The notes beneath the pieces are model-generated. The model was not told the DNA's origin, ran no database searches, and saw only the letters and a list, made by a program, of their open reading frames with translations. Positions 1 through 6,333 of a DNA stretch of 64,000 nucleotides are shown in pieces. The position numbers and the translations under genes are program-made. This stretch comes from Candidatus Thalassarchaeum betae (GTDB lineage Archaea; Thermoplasmatota; Poseidoniia; Poseidoniales; Thalassarchaeaceae), in NCBI GenBank assembly GCA_003193925.1, contig PSPG01000005.1, positions 1,645-65,644 of the forward strand. Direction: 5' to 3'. Position 1 is the stretch's first letter. Every line of letters starts with the position of its first letter.

Positions 1-81
1 GACCAGGCTACCCTCTGTGCCTACCCATTTTAGGGCTACGAACGAACCACTGTTCTCACCGAAAGCGAACCAGTGGGTTTA

Positions 82-95
82 GACTCACGAGAGTC
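82..95. repeat. Dispersed palindrome, copy 1
   Basis: The sequence is GACTCACGAGAGTC, with arms GACTC/GAGTC around a 4-base centre. Flanking GGTTTA and ATCAACC weakly extend the pairing. It lies 28 bases beyond the stop codon of the minus-strand DUF3592-like gene. The same 10-base core GACTCACGAG recurs at four other intergenic sites before 4 kb. Inference: a terminator or RNA-stability hairpin. Confidence 0.6.
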
Positions 96-123
96 TATCA
101 ACCAGAATTGCTTAGTTGATGCT

Positions 124-750
124 CTATTCCTTACTTTCATCACTCGAAAGGTCGGTTATCTCTCCATTGATTCCGATTATCTTACCCGCTACAAATGCCC
201 AAGGCCCAAACGATGGGCCGAACACACCTCTCAAAGCGATTACGATTCCCACCAATATGAATACACTAGGGGCTAATTTAGGACCATATACCTCGAATAT
301 CATTCTGTATGTAAAACCAGGATAAACGTCTATTTCAGACGGATCATCAGGGTTGTATGCAACCGATTCCAGGTCCAGATAATATTCGCTATCCTGTAAG
401 CATTGGGTTTGCCACGGGTCCACCCCTCCAGAGCCTCCCTGTGTTTGTTCTGACTCCCCATGCACATTGAAGTCACAACTGAAGGTAGAATTGTACTCGG
501 CGCCATCAACAGAATAATTGTAGAAAAATATTTGTGTGCCCTCATCCGCAGTATAATCTTGTCCGATAGCTAGGACCTCGGTTTCGGGCCAATCCTTTGA
601 ATCCCATTCGTCCATGACATAAAATCCACCAAAAAAGGCAACAGCGCCTATTGCCATTAAAATGATAAACAATCCAATTGAAACAAACACGAAATCCGGT
701 CCACGTCCAATATCGGTGCTGGCTTCATCACGATATTCACTATTCGCCAT
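124..750 (-). CDS. DUF3592-like membrane protein
   Basis: About 208 residues of unknown function. A transmembrane segment (FVSIGLFIILMAIGAVAFFG, roughly residues 22-41) is followed by an extracytoplasmic domain and a second hydrophobic segment near residue 165 (SVFILVGIVIALRGVFG). The central part follows the DUF3592 plan: a WPETEV-type entry, a YNYSVDGAEY strand, and a YNPDDPSEIDVYPG segment. The start ATG at 750 is chosen because GGGGAGA lies just upstream; an in-frame ATG eight codons earlier (774) is less well placed. It seems monocistronic. Two cysteines in the external domain could form a disulphide. The domain assignment is from motif recall only. Confidence 0.7.
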   Translation of the reverse strand: MANSEYRDEASTDIGRGPDFVFVSIGLFIILMAIGAVAFFGGFYVMDEWDSKDWPETEVLAIGQDYTADEGTQIFFYNYSVDGAEYNSTFSCDFNVHGESEQTQGGSGGVDPWQTQCLQDSEYYLDLESVAYNPDDPSEIDVYPGFTYRMIFEVYGPKLAPSVFILVGIVIALRGVFGPSFGPWAFVAGKIIGINGEITDLSSDESKE

Positions 751-856
751 AATTCTCTCCCCGCCATTCCACATTTTATTATTCCTCGTTTGGCTAATGT
801 CTCACCAACTGTTTGAACTAACTCGGCCCCCCAGACAGGGAATGAGGTGTCGAGCG

Positions 857-964
857 ATGGTCAGACTGGACTACATCGAGGGCACGCTGCTGTGGTTCGG
901 ATTCCTTGCGATTGTGGTCCTCGTACTCGCACTGACTGTGGTTTTGTTCTGGCAGTCGGTGTAG
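857..964 (+). CDS. Small single-span membrane protein
   Basis: A 35-residue reading frame: a short polar start (MVRLDYIEGT) followed by one strongly hydrophobic helix (LLWFGFLAIVVLVLALTVVL) and a three-residue tail. GAGGTG lies seven bases before the ATG at 857, a good ribosome-binding site, which is why this start is preferred over the in-frame ATG at 842. It converges with the small gene at 1008-1217, and the palindrome at 993-1012 lies between them. No family is recognised. It could be a membrane microprotein; the frame is short, so conservation in relatives would decide it. Confidence 0.45.
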   Translation: MVRLDYIEGTLLWFGFLAIVVLVLALTVVLFWQSV

Positions 965-992
965 CGTCATGCGACCGCCTCCTGAACGAGGC

Positions 993-1012
993 GTTGACTC
1001 TCGTGAGTCAAC
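993..1012. repeat. Dispersed palindrome, copy 2 (8-bp stem)
   Basis: GTTGACTCTCGTGAGTCAAC: perfect 8-base arms (GTTGACTC/GAGTCAAC) around TCGT, the best hairpin of the family. It sits between two convergent small genes and overlaps the stop codon of the minus-strand one. Inference: a bidirectional terminator. Confidence 0.65.
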
Positions 1013-1217
1013 CGCGGGGGATTGGGTTGTGAGGTTGTGAATCTGATTCTGGAGCCTCGTCCTCCCAATAAGTCGGGTTCCAGGAAATATCTCCACCGGC
1101 AAAACCCACCATCCCACAGCGGATGCAGGCTACTCTGAAGAGGATGTAGTCCTCGGAGCACTGCACAATCTCTTCCTCATTGGGCTCTAGGTATTCGTGT
1201 TCGCATTCACCAAGCAT
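1008..1217 (-). CDS. Small putative zinc-binding protein
   Basis: A 69-residue frame beginning MLGECEHEYLEPNEEE. It has four regularly placed cysteines (CEH, QC, then CIRC at about residues 31-34), suggesting a small zinc-binding fold, and an acidic C-terminal tail. The body (EDYILFRVACIRCGMVGF) reads like a real protein, whereas the frame upstream of this ATG does not. No clear ribosome-binding site or TATA box was found upstream. The family is not recognised. The alternative is a chance frame, which the cysteine pattern makes less likely. Confidence 0.45.
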   Translation of the reverse strand: MLGECEHEYLEPNEEEIVQCSEDYILFRVACIRCGMVGFAGGDISWNPTYWEDEAPESDSQPHNPIPRG

Positions 1218-1279
1218 GAGGGCGGACTTGAATGGCCGGCTAATGAATGAGAACAGGGGGGGCGGGGTGAATGTGAATC

Positions 1280-1300
1280 CTCGTGAGTCCGGAAGCTCAG
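1280..1300. repeat. Left arm of 21-bp inverted repeat
   Basis: These 21 bases are the exact reverse complement of 2156-2176, so the two arms bracket the SDR gene and its promoter. The first ten bases, CTCGTGAGTC, are also copy 3 of the dispersed palindrome core found elsewhere in the first 4 kb. No transposase or integrase is encoded between the arms. Confidence 0.75.
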
Positions 1301-1317
1301 AGGTACAGACCAATGAA

Positions 1318-1328
1318 CATAAAATACG
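1318..1328 (+). promoter_or_regulatory. TATA box of the SDR gene
   Basis: CATAAAATACG is centred about 26 bases before the ATG at 1348, the archaeal TATA-to-transcription-start distance. The transcript would therefore begin at or next to the start codon (leaderless). A very similar box (ACAAAATAC) lies 26 bases before the ATG at 20413. Confidence 0.6.
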
Positions 1329-1347
1329 ACTCCCCATAAGTTCGAGC

Positions 1348-2109
1348 ATGAATCGAGAGAGAGCTTTGGTTACTGGCGCATCGAGTGGAATCGGGCGAGA
1401 AATTGCGAGAGTGCTGGCGGCGCAGGATTGCGACTTGGTGATATGCGCCAGGAGACGAACGGAGCTCGAAGCCCTCGCTGAGGAACTCACGACCTCACAC
1501 GGCACGACCGTTGAGGTCGTCACAGCAGATCTGTCCGGCTCAGCGGGTGTAGAGGAACTCATCAGAAGAGCAGGTGACGTCGACATCCTGGTGAACAATG
1601 CTGGTTTTGGAACGTCAGGTAATCACATAGACCTTGATGTGAAGGGCGAATTGGCGATGGTCGACCTCAATGTTCGGACTCTGACTCACCTATCTCACCA
1701 CTATGGGAAACAGATGGCTGCGAAGAAGTCGGGCAGAATTCTAAATGTTGCTTCGATCGCTGCTTTCCAACCCGGGCCGAGCATGGCAACCTACTGCGCA
1801 ACGAAGTCCTATGTCCTGAGCTACTCCCGCGCGCTGCGCCACGAACTCAAGCCCAAGGGTGTCTCCGTCACCGCTCTCTGCCCCGGTCCCGTAGTTACTG
1901 GATTCCAGAAGGCTGCAGGATTGAATATGGGATCGATGGTGATGATGAGCGCCGTCAGTGCCCACAAGGTAGCGGCTGTAGGTGTCAAGGCGATGCGGAA
2001 AGGGCGGCGTGAGGTGATTCCTGGCCTGATGAACAAGCCTATGCCGCTGATTACCCGGCTCACCCCTGTCCGGATGCAACTCGCTATCATGGATAGCGTG
2101 CTCAAATGA
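1348..2109 (+). CDS. Short-chain dehydrogenase/reductase
   Basis: A 253-residue classical SDR, an NAD(P)-dependent oxidoreductase with a Rossmann fold; the substrate cannot be predicted. Visible motifs are the cofactor loop TGASSGIG near residue 7, NNAGFG, and the catalytic triad Ser136, Tyr149, Lys153 (YCATK). The proline-glycine segment CPGPVVTGF follows. The start at 1348 fits both the family N-terminus and the TATA box 26 bases upstream; the longer in-frame extension to 1180 is unlike the family. The gene stands alone and is framed by a perfect 21-bp inverted repeat, suggesting that it may have moved or inverted as a unit. Confidence 0.88.
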   Translation: MNRERALVTGASSGIGREIARVLAAQDCDLVICARRRTELEALAEELTTSHGTTVEVVTADLSGSAGVEELIRRAGDVDILVNNAGFGTSGNHIDLDVKGELAMVDLNVRTLTHLSHHYGKQMAAKKSGRILNVASIAAFQPGPSMATYCATKSYVLSYSRALRHELKPKGVSVTALCPGPVVTGFQKAAGLNMGSMVMMSAVSAHKVAAVGVKAMRKGRREVIPGLMNKPMPLITRLTPVRMQLAIMDSVLK

Positions 2110-2155
2110 ACCACTAACGCCTCCAGGACGGGTCGGATATCGTGGATCTAAACCC

Positions 2156-2180
2156 CTGAGCTTCCGGACTCACGAGAGTC
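2156..2180. repeat. Right arm of inverted repeat plus palindrome copy 4
   Basis: Bases 2156-2176 match the reverse complement of 1280-1300 without mismatch. The element continues into a complete GACTCACGAGAGTC palindrome (2167-2180), 58 bases after the SDR stop codon, and is followed by AAACCC and a pyrimidine-rich stretch. That is a plausible terminator for the SDR transcript. Confidence 0.7.
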
Positions 2181-2274
2181 AAACCCTTTCTTCAAAGGGT
2201 TCCACGATGCTTTTCTTTTTTCTGTCGAGGTCAAGATAAGCGGGGTTCATTGACTCCGCCGCCCTCCGGTCATC

Positions 2275-2439
2275 ATGGACGTGGACGCCATAGGGGGCTT
2301 GTTCGGCGGGATGATCGGCTGCTGCATGGGGCTGACAGTCGGCGCGTTGGTCGGTGGCGTCTTCGGTGCCGTCCTGACCGGCGGCCTGCTCGGTGCGGTG
2401 CTCGGCGCCACGGCCTTCGGATTCCTGCGGAGGGGATGA
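2275..2439 (+). CDS. Glycine-rich small membrane protein
   Basis: A 54-residue frame (MDVDAIGGLFGGMIGCCMGL and onward) made almost entirely of small and hydrophobic residues with repeated GxxxG spacing: a glycine-zipper-like hairpin of two membrane helices ending in FLRRG. It is followed after three bases by the SnoaL-like gene, and its own last codons (GGAGGGGATGAG) supply the ribosome-binding site of that gene, so the two are probably co-translated. No specific family is recognised. Glycine-zipper peptides often insert into membranes; a role here is speculation. Confidence 0.6.
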   Translation: MDVDAIGGLFGGMIGCCMGLTVGALVGGVFGAVLTGGLLGAVLGATAFGFLRRG

Positions 2440-2442
2440 GAG

Positions 2443-2916
2443 ATGGCCCTGGAGGGAGATTCGGAATTCGAAGACCGGCATGCCGCAGCGCGAGAGCTGC
2501 TCGAGCGACCGCTCGACCCTGCTGAATATGACGCCATTCGGGACCTCTGGAAAGCGCACTCGCTGGCGGAGGACGACCGGGATATCGAGGGGCTGCTGTC
2601 GACATTGACGCCCGACTGCCGCTACGAGTTGCCGCAGCTCGACCGCACTTTTGAGGGGCATGAGGGCGCGACCGAGTTCTACGAGCGACTGCTGGGGGCA
2701 TTCCCCGACATCGATTTCCGCCTCACTAGCATCGTCATCGGTCCGCAGGGCGTGGTTGAGGAGGCGCGTGTCACCGGCACGCACGAACAGGATTGGCTGG
2801 GTTTCCAGGCCACCAACGAGGAGGTCGAGTTCCAAGTCGTAATATTCTTCCCGTGGAATCCGGAGGAACGACTGTTCAGCGGCGAACGGGTCTGGTTCAG
2901 CTTCGAAAAGTGGTGA
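2443..2916 (+). CDS. SnoaL-like (NTF2-fold) protein
   Basis: 157 residues. The order of elements matches SnoaL/NTF2-like proteins: an N-terminal helix region with IRDLWKAHSLAEDDRDIEGL, the strand LTPDCRYELPQ, the helix EGATEFYERLLGAFPDIDF, and then three long strands ending VEFQVVIFFPW. Such proteins are small cone-shaped barrels that bind or isomerise hydrophobic compounds; many are uncharacterised, so no reaction is assigned. It directly follows the glycine-rich membrane peptide and converges with the hemolysin III gene, 26 bases apart. Confidence 0.75.
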   Translation: MALEGDSEFEDRHAAARELLERPLDPAEYDAIRDLWKAHSLAEDDRDIEGLLSTLTPDCRYELPQLDRTFEGHEGATEFYERLLGAFPDIDFRLTSIVIGPQGVVEEARVTGTHEQDWLGFQATNEEVEFQVVIFFPWNPEERLFSGERVWFSFEKW

Positions 2917-2942
2917 CGGATAGCGCCCGCGAGGACGCAGTT

Positions 2943-3605
2943 TCAATGCGGTACGACCTCGGACAATACCGCGAAGTAATGGCTGATGCTTCCCGCGAGG
3001 ACGAACAAATGCCAGATGGCATGGTTGAATGGGATTCTCTTCGACAAGTAGAACACGACCCCGGTCGAGTAGAACACCCCACCGAGCAGAATCAGCCCCA
3101 ACCCGTCCCAGCCCACGGAGTCGAACAGCGGTTTGATCGCAATGACTGCAAGCCACCCCATTATGAGATAAGGCGCCGCTGAGACATAGTTCGGGACCCG
3201 ACGATTTGTGACTCTGATGACGATCCCGAGCACAGCGCAACCCCAGATGATGACGAAGAACGTCCAACCGATCCAACCACGGAGGTTCACCAGGACGAAG
3301 GGGGTGTAGGAACCAGCGATCAGCAGGTAAATCCCAATGTGATCAGCGATCCTCATCCTATGCTTCAATTCAAGATTCGTAACGGCATGATACAGGGTAG
3401 AGCAAAGGTAGCAAGCGATCATGCACAGACCGAAAGTCACGCACGACCACAGTTTCCACGGATCACCGGTCAGATACGCCTCGCCGGCAAGGAAGTACAG
3501 GCCTACGCTGGCTAGGATGACCCCCAGTCCATGGGTGATAACGTTCGCAATCTCCTCGTTGGGCGGATAATGGGAAACGTGCAACCTATGCAGCATTTCT
3601 CCCAT
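2943..3605 (-). CDS. Hemolysin III / PAQR family membrane protein
   Basis: 220 residues with seven predicted membrane helices. The PAQR/HlyIII metal-site motifs are present: a Ser and His in the second/third helix region (LCSTLYHAV), Asp in ADHIGIYLLIAGSYTPF, and paired histidines in NHAIWHLFVLAGSISHYF. These coordinate a metal at the cytosolic face in the family and suggest hydrolase-like activity on lipids, though archaeal members are uncharacterised. The start ATG at 3605 keeps the typical short N-terminus before NEEIANVITHGLG. Confidence 0.9.
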   Translation of the reverse strand: MGEMLHRLHVSHYPPNEEIANVITHGLGVILASVGLYFLAGEAYLTGDPWKLWSCVTFGLCMIACYLCSTLYHAVTNLELKHRMRIADHIGIYLLIAGSYTPFVLVNLRGWIGWTFFVIIWGCAVLGIVIRVTNRRVPNYVSAAPYLIMGWLAVIAIKPLFDSVGWDGLGLILLGGVFYSTGVVFYLSKRIPFNHAIWHLFVLAGSISHYFAVLSEVVPH

Positions 3606-3661
3606 CCATCATACCCCTAGAGACGTGTATCCCTTGAGAGTGTCAAAGTTACATTTACTTT

Positions 3662-3697
3662 ACTGTCTGCACCAGTGATGCACGTCGGCCAGACAGT
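3662..3697. promoter_or_regulatory. Inverted repeat between two minus-strand genes
   Basis: Perfect 8-base arms ACTGTCTG (3662-3669) and CAGACAGT (3690-3697) are separated by 20 bases. The element begins three bases past the end of the GDCCVxC gene and lies about 60 bases upstream of the hemolysin III start. It could be a terminator of the first gene or a regulator site of the second. Confidence 0.4.
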
Positions 3698-3699
3698 CC

Positions 3700-3882
3700 T
3701 TACTCAGCGGCCTTAGGCGGACACGACACATCGCCGAAGGAGCAGAAGACGCAGCAGTCGCCAGGGAGTGGCTTGAGTACGGTCCCACATCCTGAGCAGG
3801 GGTGGAAGAAGATGCACTGGTCGGTCGGCATCTCCAGTTTCTCGAGATGTCCGCACTCAGGGCACTTGAGGTTCGACTCCAC
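3700..3882 (-). CDS. GDCCVxC-motif zinc-ribbon protein
   Basis: 60 residues with eight cysteines. CPECG near the N-terminus and CSGCG in the middle form a probable zinc ribbon, followed by the signature GDCCVFCSFGDVSCPP. This matches the small GDCCVxC protein family, whose function is unknown; in bacteria members often sit near heavy-metal resistance genes (recalled, not checked). Here the neighbours are hemolysin III and a pirin, on the same strand but with separate spacing, so a shared operon is not evident. Confidence 0.85.
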   Translation of the reverse strand: MESNLKCPECGHLEKLEMPTDQCIFFHPCSGCGTVLKPLPGDCCVFCSFGDVSCPPKAAE

Positions 3883-3948
3883 CGACGTTTCGCCTCAGCC
3901 CGACGTTTGAATGATTGGTGAAATACCTATTCGTCGAGTTTCCAAACG

Positions 3949-3958
3949 CTCGTGAGTC
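3949..3958. repeat. Dispersed palindrome core, copy 5
   Basis: CTCGTGAGTC, the reverse complement of GACTCACGAG, lies six bases beyond the 3' end of the minus-strand pirin gene. The second arm is degraded (CGTTT replaces GAGTC). The position at a gene end matches three of the other four copies. Confidence 0.5.
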
Positions 3959-3964
3959 TGAACC

Positions 3965-4675
3965 TCACTGACCTATGAGGTCGAACAGGAGGAGGTAGCC
4001 TTGGTCGCTCCGGCCCTCGATTTCGACCTCGCCGCCCTCGACGATGTAGGCACCGTCGCCCGGCCCGTAGGCCTCCCCGTTCACAACGGCAGTGCCCTTC
4101 GCGACATGGAGGTACCCGACGCGCCCGGCGGCTATCATGTGGGACGCCTGGCTTTCATTGGTGAATGCGCCGCCGTACAGGTAGGCATCCTGATGGATAC
4201 GAAGCGCGCGCTCACCGCCCTCCGGGCTGACTAGGCAGGGCAGGGATTCTCCGATGAGGGGGTCAGCCTGCACCTGCTGGTAGCTCATCGGCAGGCCGTT
4301 CTCGTCGGGGCGTATCCAGATCTGGAGTAACTCCGTGGTTTCGTCCTCGAGGTGGTTCATCTCGGAATGGACGACGCCGATCCCGGCGGACATGATCTGG
4401 ATCTCGCCGGGCCGTATGACGCTGTGCGTCCCGCTGCTGTCCTCGTGCTCGATTGCGCCCGAGAGGACGATGGAGACGATTTCCATGTTGTCGTGGCCGT
4501 GTGCACCGAAGCCCCTGCCTCCCTCGATGCGGTCTTGATTCAACACCCGGAGGGGACCGATGCCGAGGTGGTGGGGCTCGTACCAGCGCGCGAACGAGAA
4601 GGAGTGGTACGCGTCGAGCCACCCGTGGTCGACATGGCCACGTTCGGCCGAGGGGTGGGGGACGAGGACGGTCAT
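3965..4675 (-). CDS. Pirin family protein
   Basis: 236 residues, bicupin. The N-terminal cupin contains the pirin signature: HSFSFARWYEPHHLGIGPLRVLNQDRI, then GFGAHGHDNMEIV, and HSEMN further on, providing the His/His/His/Glu metal site of pirins and YhhW-type quercetin 2,3-dioxygenases. The C-terminal cupin ends VEIEGRSDQGYLLLFDLIGQ. Some bacterial homologues cleave flavonols in vitro; the physiological substrate here is unknown. It is divergent from the six-gene operon starting at 4788, and the 112-base gap holds promoters for both. Confidence 0.92.
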   Translation of the reverse strand: MTVLVPHPSAERGHVDHGWLDAYHSFSFARWYEPHHLGIGPLRVLNQDRIEGGRGFGAHGHDNMEIVSIVLSGAIEHEDSSGTHSVIRPGEIQIMSAGIGVVHSEMNHLEDETTELLQIWIRPDENGLPMSYQQVQADPLIGESLPCLVSPEGGERALRIHQDAYLYGGAFTNESQASHMIAAGRVGYLHVAKGTAVVNGEAYGPGDGAYIVEGGEVEIEGRSDQGYLLLFDLIGQ

Positions 4676-4745
4676 GACTCGCGCTTACCCGGGTGTCCTT
4701 TTCAACCTATGAAATCGTGAAGCTGGTTGGATTGAAGATACGACC

Positions 4746-4755
4746 GAAAATAACG
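4746..4755 (+). promoter_or_regulatory. TATA box of the six-gene operon
   Basis: GAAAATAACG, preceded by CGACC, is centred about 26 bases before the expected transcription start near 4777, leaving an 11-base leader containing GGGGCAC before the ATG at 4788. Confidence 0.5.
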
Positions 4756-4787
4756 GGTATCTAAGGCCCCTCCGCGAAACGGGGCAC

Positions 4788-5510
4788 ATGGCCAAGCCGA
4801 GATTCGCATATTTGCTCCTGAAGGAGCACCCGTACGGCCGCGAGATGTTGCGGCAGATCCTCTCAGGGGGCTTCGTGCCGCAAATCATAATCGAGGAGGA
4901 CTCGGTGGTCGGCGACGAGGAGCGTGAGAAGTTCCTCAAGCGCATCGAGGGCAACCCGATAGCACCCTCGATCGCTGAACAAGCCGCCGAAAACGGCATC
5001 CCGCTCGTCACCGTCCCGATCCACAACTCGCCCGAGGTGATGCCTCACCTCGAAGGCATGGAGCTCGACCTCATCGTCTTCGGTGGCACCCGAATCATCC
5101 GTGGCGAAATTCTCGACTACCCCAAGGACGGGGTCATCAACGCGCATCCGGGTTTTCTCCCCGATTGCAGGGGCTCGGCCTCACCCGCGTGGTCGGTCTA
5201 CCACGACATCAGGATCGGCTCGACGTGCCACTTCTGCGACAACGGCATAGACACCGGCGAGATGCTGCTAAGGCGCGAAGTCCCGGTGAAGAGGGGCATG
5301 ACGTACGAGGATCTGTGCTACGAAACACTGGCTCTGGCTGGAGTCTTGATGAAGGAGGCATTGATGGCATACGAGGACGGCCGATGGGACGAGATGCGCC
5401 GACCACAAGGTGATAGCGAGCACCCTACCTTCCGCAATGCGTCGGATGAGGTGCTCGAGGTGGTTTACCAGAAACTTGGCGACCAGACATACGCTCATTA
5501 CGTGGATTAG
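4788..5510 (+). CDS. Formyltransferase-fold protein (Fmt/PurN-like)
   Basis: 240 residues. The formyl-transferase N-terminal domain is clear: GVINAHPGFLPDCRGSASPA, with catalytic Asn118 and His120, and IGSTCHFCDNGIDTGEML with Asp155, the Asn-His-Asp triad spaced as in Fmt and PurN. There is no C-terminal tRNA-binding domain of the Fmt type, and archaeal initiator tRNA is not formylated, so a small-molecule N-formyltransferase acting with formyl-tetrahydrofolate is more likely. First gene of an operon with an SDR, a flavin monooxygenase, an amidase-like enzyme, an aldehyde dehydrogenase and a KAS III. Confidence 0.85.
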   Translation: MAKPRFAYLLLKEHPYGREMLRQILSGGFVPQIIIEEDSVVGDEEREKFLKRIEGNPIAPSIAEQAAENGIPLVTVPIHNSPEVMPHLEGMELDLIVFGGTRIIRGEILDYPKDGVINAHPGFLPDCRGSASPAWSVYHDIRIGSTCHFCDNGIDTGEMLLRREVPVKRGMTYEDLCYETLALAGVLMKEALMAYEDGRWDEMRRPQGDSEHPTFRNASDEVLEVVYQKLGDQTYAHYVD

Positions 5511-5518
5511 GTGAGAAA

Positions 5519-6319
5519 ATGACAAATGAACTGCTCAGTGACGGATTTCCCTTCGCTGATGGCGTCCTGGACGGACGGACTGCTCTGGTTTGCGGTGCCT
5601 CGAAGGGCATCGGGCGGGCTTGCGCGCTGATGCTCGCTCGCGCAGGCGCTCGGGTGGTCGCCTGCGCGCGCTCCGCAGACGCTCTCGACTCGCTGGTCGC
5701 TGAAATGCACGGAGAGGGCCACGAGGCCGTGGCTCTCGACCTCGAGGACGTGGATGCGGTGCGCGAGGCCGTCGCCAGTCTCGGTACGATACACATTCTA
5801 TTGAACAACTCAGGGGGCCCTCCCGGTGGACCTCTGCTGGAGAATACACTGGAGGATTTCGAAGGTCCGTTTCGGCGCCACCTTCACGCAGCTCACACCA
5901 TCACGCAAGCCCTGGTTCCCGGGATGGAAGAGGCTGGGACCGGGCGCATCGTCAACATCATCTCGACCTCAGTGCGCGAGCCGATCGACAACATCGGACT
6001 TTCCAACACGCTGCGCGGGGCGATGGCCTCGTGGGCCAAGTCGCTGTCACGCGAGCTGCCCCCCTGCGTGACCATCAACAACATCATGCCGGGGTTCACC
6101 GACACCGACCGGCTGGGCTCGCTGGCCGCATCGATCTCGGAGCACACGGGCAAGCCCGTCGAGGACGTTCGCGACGATTGGATGAGCGGGGTGCCCATCC
6201 AGCGTCTCATCGACCCCCTGGAGACCGCTGCTGCGGTCACTTGGCTCTGCTTGCCCAGCAGTGGCGCTGTTCGCGGCATCAGTCTGGCAGTCGATGGCGG
6301 GAGAATGCGTTCAATTTGA
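5519..6319 (+). CDS. SDR-family protein with atypical active site
   Basis: 266 residues, FabG-like. The Rossmann loop CGASKGIG and the NNSGGPPGGP segment are intact, and the C-terminus ends in the usual VDGG. The catalytic YxxxK is missing: the aligned segment reads LSNTLRGAM, placing Ser162 at the tyrosine and Arg166 at the lysine. A known SDR subgroup related to beta-ketoacyl-ACP reductase shows the same change, so it may not be an ordinary reductase. GGTGAG eight bases before the ATG gives a good start. It follows the formyltransferase by eight bases and precedes the monooxygenase by 14. Confidence 0.85.
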   Translation: MTNELLSDGFPFADGVLDGRTALVCGASKGIGRACALMLARAGARVVACARSADALDSLVAEMHGEGHEAVALDLEDVDAVREAVASLGTIHILLNNSGGPPGGPLLENTLEDFEGPFRRHLHAAHTITQALVPGMEEAGTGRIVNIISTSVREPIDNIGLSNTLRGAMASWAKSLSRELPPCVTINNIMPGFTDTDRLGSLAASISEHTGKPVEDVRDDWMSGVPIQRLIDPLETAAAVTWLCLPSSGAVRGISLAVDGGRMRSI

Positions 6320-6333
6320 ATGGGGGTCCCGCT

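Noticed and set aside
2179-3276. 365-codon minus-strand frame across the SnoaL-like and hemolysin III genes
   Set aside because: It covers two recognised genes in other frames and contains no recognisable motif.
82-3958. Integron attC sites / gene cassette array explanation for the repeated palindromes
   Set aside because: The elements are only 14-29 bases, lack the two paired core sites and spacing of attC, occur in both orientations and no integrase gene is present.
4788-5510. Methionyl-tRNA formyltransferase
   Set aside because: The catalytic triad is present but the C-terminal tRNA-binding domain is not recognisable, and archaeal initiator tRNA is not formylated.
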